Shown: one piece after another, positions 53,217-63,643 of the stretch | Numbering within the stretch: position 1 is the first letter of the stretch | How the letters are laid out: each line of letters opens with the position of its first letter | NCBI GenBank assembly: GCA_016709865.1 | Contig: JADJLX010000002.1 | Location: forward strand, 62,001-126,000 | Source: Bacteroidales bacterium | GTDB lineage: Bacteria; Bacteroidota; Bacteroidia; Bacteroidales; VadinHA17 | Direction: 5' to 3' | Length of the DNA: 64,000 bases | Notes under the pieces: model-generated | The model's input: the letters and a program-made list of their open reading frames with translations, nothing else | The model's database searches: none | What the model was told of the DNA's origin: nothing | Program-made: the position numbers and the translations under genes

Positions 53217-54047
53217 TTACCTCCTCTTAAAGGTTAAAGTTACAGTTGTATCTGTACCATTAAGCTTGTTCAGCAGATTCACCAATGCTGTGTCGTTAAT
53301 TTGTGATTTTTCATTTATTGGGTTTCGTTTATCCTCATTGAAATCATTTTGATTGTCAGGAATTGCAGGGTTCGTAAGCTGTTGGACTGAATAGATTATT
53401 GCGGTATAAAAGTTACCCTCATATTTCCTGAAGAGCTTAAATTCCTCGGTCTTGTTACTCAGAAAAGGACGCAGGTTCCAGGCTATCTGTATTCCGACAA
53501 AAGCAAGTATTATCATCCAGATTCTGAAAACATTGACCCCGATACGCGGATAAATATCTTTTTTCTCACAGGCAAATTTCAACGCTTCAATCATTAATCT
53601 CATACCGAAGATCCCTGAGAAGACAAATATTGATACATGCAGAAGCTGCAGGAAATGGTAGTTCCCCCCTGTTAACTGAAACAATATTACAATTGGTGCG
53701 AAAGAGATAGCAATGGCAGCGGTAAGTACAAAACCGCTCAGAATTATAAATATCATTTGTTTCAGTGTCATTTTGGAACTCAGGACCTGCTGAATTACAT
53801 AGAATGACGGGAAACAAATCAGAATTGCACTAATAAACAGAAAAGTCACTTTTAATCCGGCAATAAGTGACTGAAGGAAGCTATGATAACTGCCCATGAC
53901 AATTCCATAAAGAAATGTAAATACGCAAATAATCAGCAACTGATTAAGGATTAGTCTTTTCGATTGATCCTTACTTCGCTCTTCAAAATATGACTCAGCA
54001 TTCTGAAATATTTTGAAAACTTCAATTAATCCATTAGCTTTTTCCAT
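53217..54047 (-). CDS. Yip1-like multi-pass membrane protein
   Basis: 276 residues, six TM segments between about 30 and 200 (LNQLLIICVFTFLYGIVMGSYHS opening, FVLTAAIAISFAPIVILFQLTGGNYHFLQLLHVSIFVFSGIFGMRLMIEALKFAC). A cytoplasmic tail of about 60 residues with ND/NE-rich sequence (NPAIPDNQNDFNEDKRNP). Homologues in Bacteroidota are often annotated as Yip1-domain or 'actin-binding WH2' proteins, usually with a small HTH gene behind, as here. Role unknown. Confidence 0.75.
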   Translation of the reverse strand: MEKANGLIEVFKIFQNAESYFEERSKDQSKRLILNQLLIICVFTFLYGIVMGSYHSFLQSLIAGLKVTFLFISAILICFPSFYVIQQVLSSKMTLKQMIFIILSGFVLTAAIAISFAPIVILFQLTGGNYHFLQLLHVSIFVFSGIFGMRLMIEALKFACEKKDIYPRIGVNVFRIWMIILAFVGIQIAWNLRPFLSNKTEEFKLFRKYEGNFYTAIIYSVQQLTNPAIPDNQNDFNEDKRNPINEKSQINDTALVNLLNKLNGTDTTVTLTFKRR

Positions 54048-54345
54048 GGTTAAAGAAATTAGTTATACTATAAAATTACAACATTTTTCAAATATTATCA
54101 ATGTTTATTACTGTTTTATACTGTATTCTACTGTTTACCTATATAAATAGCAGTAATATTCTTAATTTATACCCATAATGACGCTCAAAAAATGACCTGA
54201 AAATTGTTTTACAAATAGCATAAATATGACTTTCTTCTTAAAACATCATTTATTATTTATATATTGAAGGTTCTTTTAGATTTCTGTGTTCAGGTTCCTT
54301 TTTTGCTCTCCACTTCAATCATTTGGTAACTTAAAGGATATTAAC
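54048..54345. other. divergent intergenic region
   Basis: Between the minus-strand Yip1-like gene and the histidine kinase. AT-rich; contains TATTTACTGTTTTATACTGT... repeats of TTTACTG/TATACTGT (54105-54140), possibly binding sites. No gene. Confidence 0.4.
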
Positions 54346-57300
54346 ATGAAACTGAATCAACTTACTCCATTTACATGGAAGCGTTTAACAATAACACTTT
54401 CCCTTATCATTCTTGCATCCTTACTTAGAATCTGGCCATTGCAATCATTAGACTCTACATTGGCATGGCTGACATTTTATCCTGCAGTAATGATTGTTTC
54501 GGTTTTTGGCGGACTTTGGGCCGGATTACTTGGAACCATACTGGCTTGCAGCATCAGTTACTTTTTATGGTTTCTCATAGTTCCACAGCCATTTATTAAG
54601 ACTCATGGCGATGTTATCGGACTATTTGTATTTGCAATAACAGGTGCCATGATCGCTGGGGTCTCTGAGGCAATGCGTCAGGCAAATCTAAGGGCCATTG
54701 AAGCAGAGAGACAAAGCAAGATTGCAACCCTGGCAAAAAGTGAGGAAAGATTCCAGTCGACACTTGACTATCTTTTGGAAGGGTGCCAGATAATTGGTTT
54801 TGATTGGAAATACATCTATCTGAATCGAACTGCAGAGATCCATAATCGTCGCCCTAATGAAGAATTGATAGGTAACCGGTATCAGGACATGTGGCCTGGA
54901 ATTGAAAAAACAGAAGTTTTTCGAATCATTAAACAGACAATTGAAGAAAAAACCGCGAGTCATCTTGAAAATGAATTTGTTTATCCGGATGGAAGTCATG
55001 GCTGGTTCGATTTGAGTATTCAACCGGTTCCGGAAGGAGTATTTATTTTATCCATAGATATAACCGAGCGTAAACTTCGGGAAGAACAGCTTTATGAAAG
55101 CGAGTTCAGATTTACAAAGTTGTATGAAAATGGTCCTTTCGGCATGGTAATGGCAGATAAAGAATTCCGGTTTAAAAAGCAAATCCTATGTTCTGCAGAA
55201 TCATGGGTTATGATGAAGTTGAAATCCGTAAATTAACATTTAAAGACTTAACCCATCCGGATGATCTGGAGAATGATATTAAGAATGTCCATAAGCTAAT
55301 GAATAAAGAGTTGGCAGTTTATAAGACAGAAAAACGCTACATCAGGAAAGACGGGCAGGTGGTTTGGGGTTCGCTGACAGTTACATCCACCTATGATAGT
55401 GATGGTCAGTTTCTTTATAACCTGGGTATTATTGAGGACATTACCGAACGCAAATTAGCTAGTGAGGCGTTACAGGAAACTGGCATCCGCTTGGATCTTG
55501 CTTTGAATTCATCCCACTCCGGAGTATGGGATTGGGATGTAGCCACAAACAAAATTATCTGGTCAGAACAGATGTATGAACTTTTCGGTACCGATATGAA
55601 AGTTGCAGATGCATCTTTCGACACCTGGAGAGCTGCACTACATCCCGACGATAAAGAACAGGCTGAATTAAAAATTGCAGAAGCCCTGAAAAACAAAATC
55701 AACCTGCAAAACAATTACAGGGTTAGACTTCCGGATGGAAAAATACGATGGATCAATGCCACCGGTAAAGCATTTTATGACACAAACGGCCAGCCCTTGA
55801 GAATGATTGGAATTTGCAATGATATCACAGAACAAAAGATAGCAGATGAAAAAATTCGGGAAAAGGATATAGAATTCAGAAAGCTTTCAGCAAATGTGCC
55901 TGATTTAATCTTTCAATTCACACGTCGACCTGATGGGACATACTATGTACCAATAGCCTCGGAAGGAATCCGAAATATTTTTGGATGCACACCCGAAGAT
56001 GTTGTGGCTGATTTTTCTCCTATTGGCCGGGTAATTTATAAGGATGACGTGGAAAGAGTAATTCATGATATTGAATATTCAGCTGAACATCTGACATATT
56101 TTACCTGCGAATTCAGAGTGCAGATACCAGGCAGGGAAATACAATGGATCTATTCCAACTCAACACCTGAAAGATTGCCTGACGGAAGTGTAACATGGTA
56201 TGGGTTTAATATGGACATAACCTCAAAGAAACTGGCTGAAGAAGCACTGAGAGAGAAGAGCTCCAGGCTTGACCTTGCAATGCAAACAGCAAATATGGCA
56301 TGGTGGGAAATGGAAATCAGTACTGGCAAAGTAACATTTGATAAACTTAAAGCCACTATGTTGGGTTATCAGCCTGAAAAATTTAAGCATTATACTGATT
56401 TCACAGCATTGATTCACCCGGAGGACTTAGACAAAGCAATGAACGCGATGAAAATGCACTTAAGCAGACTATCAGAAAAATACGAGGTTGAATATCGTAT
56501 TATGAACAGTGCAGGAGAATATAAATGGTTTTATGATATAGGCGCTATCGTCAAAAATGATGATAATGGAGCGCCCTTGAATGTAATAGGCTTTGTAATA
56601 GATATTAACGCGCGTAAGAATGCTGAAGAAGAAATAATAAAACTCAATGAAACCCTGGAACAGCGTGTTGAAGATCGAACCGTTCAATTGAAAGAAGCCA
56701 ATCATGAAATGGAAGCTTTTTCTTATTCGGTATCTCACGATCTTCGGGCACCCCTGAGACATGTAATAGGATTTTCAGAAAAGCTTGAATCAGAACTTAG
56801 AGATAAAAATGATCCGGAAATAACCAGGCTAACCGGTAAAATAAAAAATGCAGCATCAAGAATGAGTCTGCTGATAGATGAACTACTAACCTACTCACGC
56901 CATGGAAGAGCTGAATTAAAGGCAGTCAAACTATCATTAAATGCTATCATTAAGAACATTATAAAAGAAGCCGCTGATATTACCAAAGGCAGGAAGATTG
57001 AATGGAAGATAAGCCAGTTTCCTGATGTTATTGCAGATTCTACACTAATCAAACTTGTGTTGCAGAATCTGATCTTAAATTCGATAAAGTTTACCAGTAA
57101 GAAAAAAAACGCAGTAATCGAAATCGGATTTTACGATAAAAGTAAAAAGGAATATACAATTTTTGTTAAGGACAATGGAGCCGGTTTTAATAATCAGTAT
57201 GTAGATAAATTATTTGGTGTCTTCCAGAGGCTGCATACCAATGAGGAATTTGAGGGAACTGGTATCGGTCTCGCTACTGTTCGAAGAATCATACATAAGC

Positions 57301-57377
57301 ATAACGGATCTGTTTGGGCTGAAGGAGTAGAAAATGAAGGGGCGACTTTCTTTTTTACTCTTCCAAAGAGACTATGA
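54346..57377 (+). pseudogene. DUF4118-PAS sensor histidine kinase, one frameshift
   Basis: Start at 54346 (MKLNQL). First frame: four membrane segments about residues 17-105 (DUF4118, as in KdpD-like sensors), then PAS. At about 55178 (TTTAAAAAGCAAATCC) sense moves to the next frame (ANPMFCRIMGYDEVEIRKLTFKDLTHPDDL), which goes on to 57377. Read together about 1010 residues: DUF4118, then five PAS/PAC units, then HisKA with FSYSVSHDLRAPLRHVIGFSE (phospho-His) and HATPase with N and G boxes (LILNSIKFTSKK, FVKDNGAGF, GTGIGLATVRR). Followed by a receiver gene. Frameshift at an A5 run may be an indel error. Confidence 0.85.
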
Positions 57378-57411
57378 TATAATCTTTTATCCTAATTAAA
57401 AATCTATTAAT

Positions 57412-57855
57412 ATGAAAATCCAGCTTAATAGAATATTGCTTGTTGAAGATAATGAAAATGACCTGGAACTGACAATCGACGCCATAAAGAAAAATAACCT
57501 TGCAAATGAATTGGATATCGCAAGAGATGGATCAGAAGCTCTTGATTATCTTTTTTACAAGGGCAAGTGGAAATCAAGGGAAAGTGGTAACCCAGCTGTA
57601 ATTCTCCTTGACTTAAAACTTCCTAAGGTCAGTGGTATGGAAGTTCTGAAAAAGATTAGAGAAACCGATCAGACAAAAATGATCCCGGTAGTGATTCTTA
57701 CATCTTCAAATGAAGAAAAGGACATAATTGAAGGGTACCGTCTGGGAACAAATGCATATGTTGTAAAACCAGTTGTATTTAATGAGTTTATAGAGGCAGT
57801 TAAGCTCGTAGGTGCTTTCTGGGGTATTATTAATAAACCTCCGTTAAAAACTTAA
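57412..57855 (+). CDS. single-domain response regulator (Rcp1-like)
   Basis: 147 residues, one receiver domain. Acidic pair in LLVEDNENDLEL (residues about 10-14), phospho-Asp in VILLDLKLPKVSG (about 63), Thr/Ser in VILTSSNEEKD (about 94), Lys in VVKPV (about 116). The longer loop YKGKWKSRESGNP before the Asp strand is typical of phytochrome-linked Rcp1-type receivers. No output domain. It stands between two kinases and probably takes phosphate from one or both. Confidence 0.95.
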   Translation: MKIQLNRILLVEDNENDLELTIDAIKKNNLANELDIARDGSEALDYLFYKGKWKSRESGNPAVILLDLKLPKVSGMEVLKKIRETDQTKMIPVVILTSSNEEKDIIEGYRLGTNAYVVKPVVFNEFIEAVKLVGAFWGIINKPPLKT

Positions 57856-57866
57856 ATATTTAAGCA

Positions 57867-60503
57867 ATGAAAGAGGATGAATTAATTAAGGTCCTTCATC
57901 TAGAAGACGATCCGGATGATTCAGAGCTTGTTCTGACTGAGCTAGGAACACTCCCCTTCAAAATAGATTATACAAGGGTTGATTGTGAAAAGGATTTCAG
58001 ATATCAGCTTGAACAAAATCATTTCGACATAATCCTGGCGGATTATAATTTGCCGTCATTTAATGGCATATCAGCTCTTAAGATCTGCTCTGAATGTTAT
58101 CCTGAAATACCTTTTATAATAGTTTCCGGAACTCTTGGTGAAGATATAGCTGTTCAGATGCTGAAATACGGGGCCTCAGATTATCTTCTTAAACAGAATC
58201 TGAAGCGCCTGGCAACCGCTGTTGAACATTCACTGGAGGAAGCCAGCCTTAAGCAAGACAAAATTAAAGCAGAAATAGAATTAAGGGAAAGTGAAGAAAA
58301 ATTCCGAACAATAACAGAAAACTCTGCCGACGCAATTTTTGTTGCTGATCAAACCGGAAGGTATGTTTTTACAAATAACAGGGTTACAGAAATGTTGGGA
58401 TTCTCCAGAGAAGAAATGATCTCGAAAACTATTACCGACCTTGCTCCTGAAAACCTTATTGATAAATTTAATATGCTTTTTAATAGATTGCTTGCTGAAG
58501 GAAAAGTTATCGGAGAACTTGAACTTCTTAAAAAGGATGGATCATTTTTACCTGTAGATTTAAATGCTGTTATATTGCCCGGGGGCTTTTTATATGGAAG
58601 TTGCAGGGACATTACTGAAAGAATAAAGGCGAGCAGGGATCTCGAGGCAGCAGCTTTGAGGTGGGTGAGCACTTTTGATGCTATTTCAGATACTGTTTAT
58701 ATCGTTTCAAAAGACTATAAGATCCTGGCAATGAACCGTGCCGGACTGGAGAATCCCGTATTTTCTGTTGAAAAAACTATTGGTAGCAAGTGCTATGAGT
58801 GTATTCATAATACATCAGGACCAATTCCAGATTGTCCATGTGCAAAGATTAAACAATTCGCTGAAAGTACCTCATTCGAATATGAACAGGATAACAAATT
58901 TTACCATTTACAAGTCTGGCCGATACCCGATGCTGATGGGAAATTTGAGTCATCAGTTCATATTTTAAAGGATATTACCGATAGAAAACTGACTCAAAAA
59001 GCTTTGGAGGAGAGTGAAAAAAAATACCGAAGCATATTCGAAAATATTCAGGATGTCTATTACCGGATTAATAATGATGGAATTATAACAGAAATTAGTC
59101 CGTCAATACAAAGATTATCAGGATATACTTCTCAGGAACTGATCGGAGTGCCAGTATCAATATTCTATTATTATCCGGAAGAAAGAAATCAATTGCTGGA
59201 AAAATTATCAAAGAACAGCGAAGTATGGGATTATGAAGTCAGAATGAGAACTAAAGACGGAATGACTAAATATACTTCTCTAAACGCACATTTATTACTC
59301 AATTCTGAAGGTAACCCAGATGGTATTGAAGGATCTTTGCGTGACATTGATGAAAGAAAGCATTTTGAACTCAAACTTGAAGAAGCTAAAGACAGAGCAG
59401 AAGAGAGTGATCGCCTGAAAACAGCATTTCTTCATAATATTTCTCACGAGATCAGGACACCAATGAATGCGATAATCGGATTTTCTACTATTCTTGAGGA
59501 AGAAGACACTACTTCTGAAAATCAGAAATCTTTTATCAAAGCAATTCAGGAAGGAAGTAACCAGCTTCTTTCAATAATTAATGATATTGTTGATATCTCA
59601 AGTATTGAAGCGAATATTCTTAAGAAAAGTATTACTAAAGTTAATATCAACGATATTTTAGAGAGCCTTTATACACAGTTCCAATTAAAAGCTGTCGAGA
59701 ATAGCAATTCTATTCAAGTCACTCCCGGCCTTAGAAAAGAAGATGCCCAGATTGAAACAGATAGTACAAAGCTGATTCAAATTTTGTCAAATCTGATTAG
59801 CAATGCTCTCAAATTCACCAAAAACGGGAAAGTTGAAATTGGCTACAAAGTTAAAGAATCTATGATAGAATTTTTTGTGTCAGATACCGGAATTGGGATA
59901 ATAGACGATCAGCACTTAAGGATCTTTGAAAACTTTTATCAGGTTGAAAATGAACTCTCACGGCAATATGGTGGAACAGGTCTTGGCCTGGCAATTTCTA
60001 AAGCTTACACAGAACTTCTTGGAGGAAAAATATGGCTACAATCCGAACCAGGCAAGGGTTCGACATTTTATTTCAATGTTCCTTATATTAATTCTGAATC
60101 CGAAGTTCAGAGGGAAAAGGAAATAAAAGACTTTAAATATTTGAAGTTCAAACAACCAGTAATTATTCTTGTAGCGGAAGATGATGATCAGAATTTCAAT
60201 CTTATATTACATTTTTTGTCTGATCCTCAAGTAAAAATAATGAGAGCATTGAACGGAAATGAAGCAGTTAATCTATGTAAAGCAAACAATTTCGATCTGG
60301 TGTTAATGGATCTGAAGATGCCGTTAATGGATGGCTATACTGCAACAAAAATAATCAAGGAGCATTTTCCAAATCTTCCTGTGATTGCCCAGACCGCATT
60401 CGTTACTGATACAGAAAATGCCATGGCTTCCGGCTGTGATGATTTTTTGAGTAAACCTTTTACCAGAGAAGGAATTCTTTCAATTATCCATAAACATCTT
60501 TAA
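57867..60503 (+). CDS. hybrid histidine kinase (REC-PAS-PAS-PAS-HisKA-HATPase-REC)
   Basis: 878 residues, no membrane segment. N-terminal receiver about 8-125 (HLEDDPDDSEL, ILADYNLPSFNG phospho-Asp about 59); PAS units at about 140-260, 270-375 (with Cys-rich GSKCYECIHNTSGPIPDCPC, possible metal or redox site) and 385-500; HisKA with AFLHNISHEIRTPMNAIIGFS (His about 527); HATPase about 630-750 (GTGLGLAISKAY); C-terminal receiver about 765-878 (VAEDDDQNF, LVLMDLKMPLMDG). Starts 11 bp after the response-regulator gene, so all three form a signalling operon. Cytoplasmic sensor; the signal is unknown. Confidence 0.95.
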   Translation: MKEDELIKVLHLEDDPDDSELVLTELGTLPFKIDYTRVDCEKDFRYQLEQNHFDIILADYNLPSFNGISALKICSECYPEIPFIIVSGTLGEDIAVQMLKYGASDYLLKQNLKRLATAVEHSLEEASLKQDKIKAEIELRESEEKFRTITENSADAIFVADQTGRYVFTNNRVTEMLGFSREEMISKTITDLAPENLIDKFNMLFNRLLAEGKVIGELELLKKDGSFLPVDLNAVILPGGFLYGSCRDITERIKASRDLEAAALRWVSTFDAISDTVYIVSKDYKILAMNRAGLENPVFSVEKTIGSKCYECIHNTSGPIPDCPCAKIKQFAESTSFEYEQDNKFYHLQVWPIPDADGKFESSVHILKDITDRKLTQKALEESEKKYRSIFENIQDVYYRINNDGIITEISPSIQRLSGYTSQELIGVPVSIFYYYPEERNQLLEKLSKNSEVWDYEVRMRTKDGMTKYTSLNAHLLLNSEGNPDGIEGSLRDIDERKHFELKLEEAKDRAEESDRLKTAFLHNISHEIRTPMNAIIGFSTILEEEDTTSENQKSFIKAIQEGSNQLLSIINDIVDISSIEANILKKSITKVNINDILESLYTQFQLKAVENSNSIQVTPGLRKEDAQIETDSTKLIQILSNLISNALKFTKNGKVEIGYKVKESMIEFFVSDTGIGIIDDQHLRIFENFYQVENELSRQYGGTGLGLAISKAYTELLGGKIWLQSEPGKGSTFYFNVPYINSESEVQREKEIKDFKYLKFKQPVIILVAEDDDQNFNLILHFLSDPQVKIMRALNGNEAVNLCKANNFDLVLMDLKMPLMDGYTATKIIKEHFPNLPVIAQTAFVTDTENAMASGCDDFLSKPFTREGILSIIHKHL

Positions 60504-60704
60504 ACCAATAGATAGTTTAATTTCTGGACACAAATCATCAACCTTCATAATCTAAAAGATCGCGATTCCAGTTTCAAGGATTAAGTAAGTAAAATAAATG
60601 AAATCGGACCATTAAAATTATCCCGGACTTTTTCTTCTAAGAACCCAGATTTGACAGTTACAAACAAGTTCCATACCATAAAAACAACAAAAAATAATCA
60701 ACCC

Positions 60705-61124
60705 ATGCTGAAAGCATTTTTTATTTTAACGTTTATAAGCTATGAGTTGATTGTTACTGTTCAAAACAAGCCTGCCATTGAGTGGGTTACTATTCCCGCC
60801 GGAACATTTAATGTGGGAAGTCCGGCCTGTGAGGCAGAAAGAGATGATAATGAAACTATGCATCAGGTAAACTTAAGTGCTTTCATGATGAGCAGATACG
60901 AAGTAACATGTGAGAAGTACGATCTGTTTAGCGATGCTACCGGCAGAAAAAAACATCCGGGTATAATCGTAAACCGGAAAGATGCAACTTCCGGAAAAAC
61001 CCATGTACGCCGTGGCGGAAGTTGGAATGATTGTGTAAAATGTTGCAGGTCAGCATATCGCGACAATGTCACACCAGAATACGGTGACTACTCTATTGGT
61101 ATCCGTCTTGTCAAATCTTTTTAA
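60705..61124 (+). CDS. truncated FGE/sulfatase-modifying-factor-like protein
   Basis: 139 residues from ATG 60705 (MLKAFFILTFISYELIVTVQNK, a possible signal peptide). Then EWVTIPAGTFNVGSPACEAERDDNETMHQVNLSAFMMSRYEVTCEKYDLF, the N-terminal FGE pattern, followed directly by DATSGKTHVRRGGSWNDCVKCCRSAYRDNVTPEYGDYSIGIRLVKSF, the C-terminal pattern. The central 120 or so residues of normal FGE-like proteins (250-300 aa) are absent, with the reading frame kept. An in-frame deletion; the enzyme is probably inactive. Normal members place formylglycine or are non-enzymatic. Confidence 0.8.
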   Translation: MLKAFFILTFISYELIVTVQNKPAIEWVTIPAGTFNVGSPACEAERDDNETMHQVNLSAFMMSRYEVTCEKYDLFSDATGRKKHPGIIVNRKDATSGKTHVRRGGSWNDCVKCCRSAYRDNVTPEYGDYSIGIRLVKSF

Positions 61125-61166
61125 ACAACAATATGAAAATCAACACTAAAATATAAAACGGACCAA

Positions 61167-61709
61167 ATGGATAAGCTTTTGTCAATTAACACGTTAGAAG
61201 ACATACTTCCGCAATATCGTCAAACCCCGATTGGATTGCTCCTGGAGTTTCATAACCTGAACCGGCCACTTGAGATATATGAGAAAGCTCAGCTTCTTGT
61301 TGGTATGTGTATGGATAACCGTAAACACCTTCATATGCCCGATAACTTTGCCTTTATCATTCGTTCAGGCGGGGCAAATTTAAGGTACAGCGAGTTCAAA
61401 GTTTCTTATGCAATTGCTGTAGGCCAAGTAAGCTATATCGCACTGATAGGACACAACAACTGTGGAATGGTTAATCTGATTTCACGACGTACCGAGTTTA
61501 TTGACGGCTTAGTAGCTACAGCTGGATGGACTAAAGAAAGGGCAGAAGAGCAATTTATGAATTACGCTCCTATGTTTGAGATCAGCAACGAGACTGAATT
61601 TATTCTAAGTGAGACAAAAAGGCTGCGGCTAAGGTATCCCAAAATCATGATTGCTCCCCTATTCTACCTTGTCGAAGACAATAAACTTTATTTCATTGAA
61701 GAAAGCTAG
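61167..61709 (+). CDS. beta-carbonic-anhydrase-like protein
   Basis: 180 residues. Zn ligand pattern: Cys and Asp-x-Arg in LLVGMCMDNRKHLHMPDN, His and Cys in ALIGHNNCGMVNL. FAFIIRSGGANLR holds the R-x-GG strand. These fit beta-carbonic anhydrase, which interconverts CO2 and bicarbonate. The residue order C-M-D-x-R ... H-x(2)-C-G is kept, but spacing and the C-terminal half (FEISNETEFILSETKRLRLRYPKIMIAPLFYLVEDNKLYFI) are those of a divergent subfamily. Cytoplasmic. Confidence 0.82.
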   Translation: MDKLLSINTLEDILPQYRQTPIGLLLEFHNLNRPLEIYEKAQLLVGMCMDNRKHLHMPDNFAFIIRSGGANLRYSEFKVSYAIAVGQVSYIALIGHNNCGMVNLISRRTEFIDGLVATAGWTKERAEEQFMNYAPMFEISNETEFILSETKRLRLRYPKIMIAPLFYLVEDNKLYFIEES

Positions 61710-61881
61710 TATATAAATACTGTTTCCGGAACCTTCAAAATTGATCCCTTTTTGAAAGCTGGTTTCAGATCAGGAGATTCTGCTGCATAAAAAGAGCAGG
61801 TGTGATCATCGGGACAATCAAATTTTTATTTGCTTTTCATTTTTTTGCTTAATAAATTTAAGTCCGTGACAAAGACAAAAA

Positions 61882-62522
61882 ATGATAACAAAAGCCGAGA
61901 AATTCTGGGATAAGCAGGCGGTTGCCTTTAAAAACAGTGAAAGTCAATCGGATGCAATTAATAAGGATATTATTGCCAGGATAAGGAAACATCTGAGTAT
62001 AAACGACAATGTACTTGATTTTGGTTGTGCAACCGGGACAAAAACGATTGAGCTCGCGGGTGGAGTAAAACACATTCATGGCCTTGACCTCTCATCTGAA
62101 ATGATCAGATATGCATTAATAAAAAAGAAGAGTCGAAAGCAGAGAATGTATCTTTTTCAAAGGGAACATTATCAGATGATGATTTTGAGAATTCTTCCTT
62201 TGATAAAATAATTGCTGGCGCAATAATTCATCTATTAGAGGATAGTGAAAAAGTAATCCGGAGAATTCATGAGTTATTAAAACCAGGCGGGCTGTTTATT
62301 TCAACAACCGGCTGCATGAAAGAAAAGATGGCCTCCGGCAAAAGACTCGAAGTAACATCAATTCTGATTATGAAAAGACTTGGAATATTCCCTCTGCACT
62401 TAAACATGTATAAAGCATCGGATGTAGAAAAACTAATCATGGATCAGAATTTTGAGATAGTTGAATCCGAAAAGATTTTTGATGGAATTACAGCCAGCTT
62501 TATTGTCGCAAGAAAACTCTGA
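61882..62522 (+). pseudogene. class I SAM-dependent methyltransferase, one frameshift
   Basis: Frame one (61882-62211) contains VLDFGCATGTKTIELAGGVKHIHGLDLSSEMIRYA (SAM motif I and II). Near 62130, in AAAAAAGAAGAGTCGAAAGC, the sense passes to another frame: KAENVSFSKGTLSDDDFENSSFDKIIAGAIIHLLEDSEKVIRRIHELLKPGGLFISTTG..., ending at 62522. Joined, about 212 residues, a full Methyltransf_11-type protein with motif post I. Substrate unknown. The shift is likely an indel error. Confidence 0.82.
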
Positions 62523-62630
62523 ATTGCAAATACTTAAATGAAGATGCTACTTTTATTTGTCTTTCTGATTAAAGTCTTCCAGGTTTCCCCGGCTCTATAA
62601 ATCATACAAATAATTTACAGGAAAAGTGAC

Positions 62631-63558
62631 ATGAAAAAACTGATTATTTTGCTGCTTGTACTTAGCAATAATGTATTTGGCCAGCCTGAACGCATCCAAT
62701 TTTTAATTACAACTGTCCGCACAGGTGATACTGAAATTTTTACAGTTGATCCTGTTACAGGCGATGCTTTCAACATAACCAAAGCACCTGAATCAGAAGA
62801 GCGTTATCCGGCATTTCACCCAAACGGTAAACAGGTCATTTTCACATCTGATCGTGATGATGGTAAAACTTTTAACTATTATATATCAAATTCTGATGGC
62901 TCAAACCTTAAAAAAGATTACCAGTCTGACAGAAGGATCAGTTGCTTATTGGGCGTCATTTACTGCTGATGGCAAATGGATTTATTTTAATGAAGGAAAT
63001 TCTTCGAAGATCTATAGAGTAAAACCCGATGGCTCTCAACAGGAAGTAACAGCAGAAGGAAGGGATGCCAATATTTCACCGGACGGGAAAAAACTGGTTT
63101 TCACAAGAAAAGGACAAAAAGCCTGGGGAGTATGGATAATGGACTGGGATGGGAAGAATCCATTACAGATAATACCAAATGAATCCGAGATTGGCGGTAT
63201 AGCTCCCATATGGTCACCTGATGGGAAAAGAGTAGCATTTTCAATGCAGGCAGGTGAGATTGCTGAGATCTTCTCGTGTAATGCCGACGGATCTGATTTA
63301 AGGCAACTGACAGATCTTAAACAAATCAGTAGTTCTCCGGCATATTCACCAGACGGCAGAATTATAACATTCAGAGTCACCAATGAAGCCTATTGGCGCG
63401 ACCAGCAAAAGATGAAACAGACATATGCTGAAAAAGAAGGTGATAAACGTCCGGTCTGGATGATGAATGCAGACGGCAGCAATGCCAGAATTGTAGAGGT
63501 GCTCCATTATCAGTGTGCTATGGATGGTAGCAGAGCAGAGATAAGGAATATCAGATAG
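62631..63558 (+). pseudogene. TolB-like WD40 (PD40) protein, one frameshift
   Basis: Signal peptide 1-18 (MKKLIILLLVLSNNVFGQ). Frame one to about 62912 (FHPNGKQVIFTSDRDDGKTFNYYISNSDGSNLKK), shift in an A6 run, then ITSLTEGSVAYWASFTADGKWIYFNEG... to 63558. About 308 residues with five to six PD40-type blades (WSPDGKRVAFSMQAGEIAEIFSCNADGSDLRQLT, YSPDGRIITFRV). Periplasmic or secreted beta-propeller, TolB-like. Shift is likely an indel error. Confidence 0.85.
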
Positions 63559-63643
63559 TTTTAAACCTGACAACAAATACAATTGATTATTTGTTTTGTT
63601 AACAGGATGTAATAAAATTATCACCAATTAATCCAAACTAACT

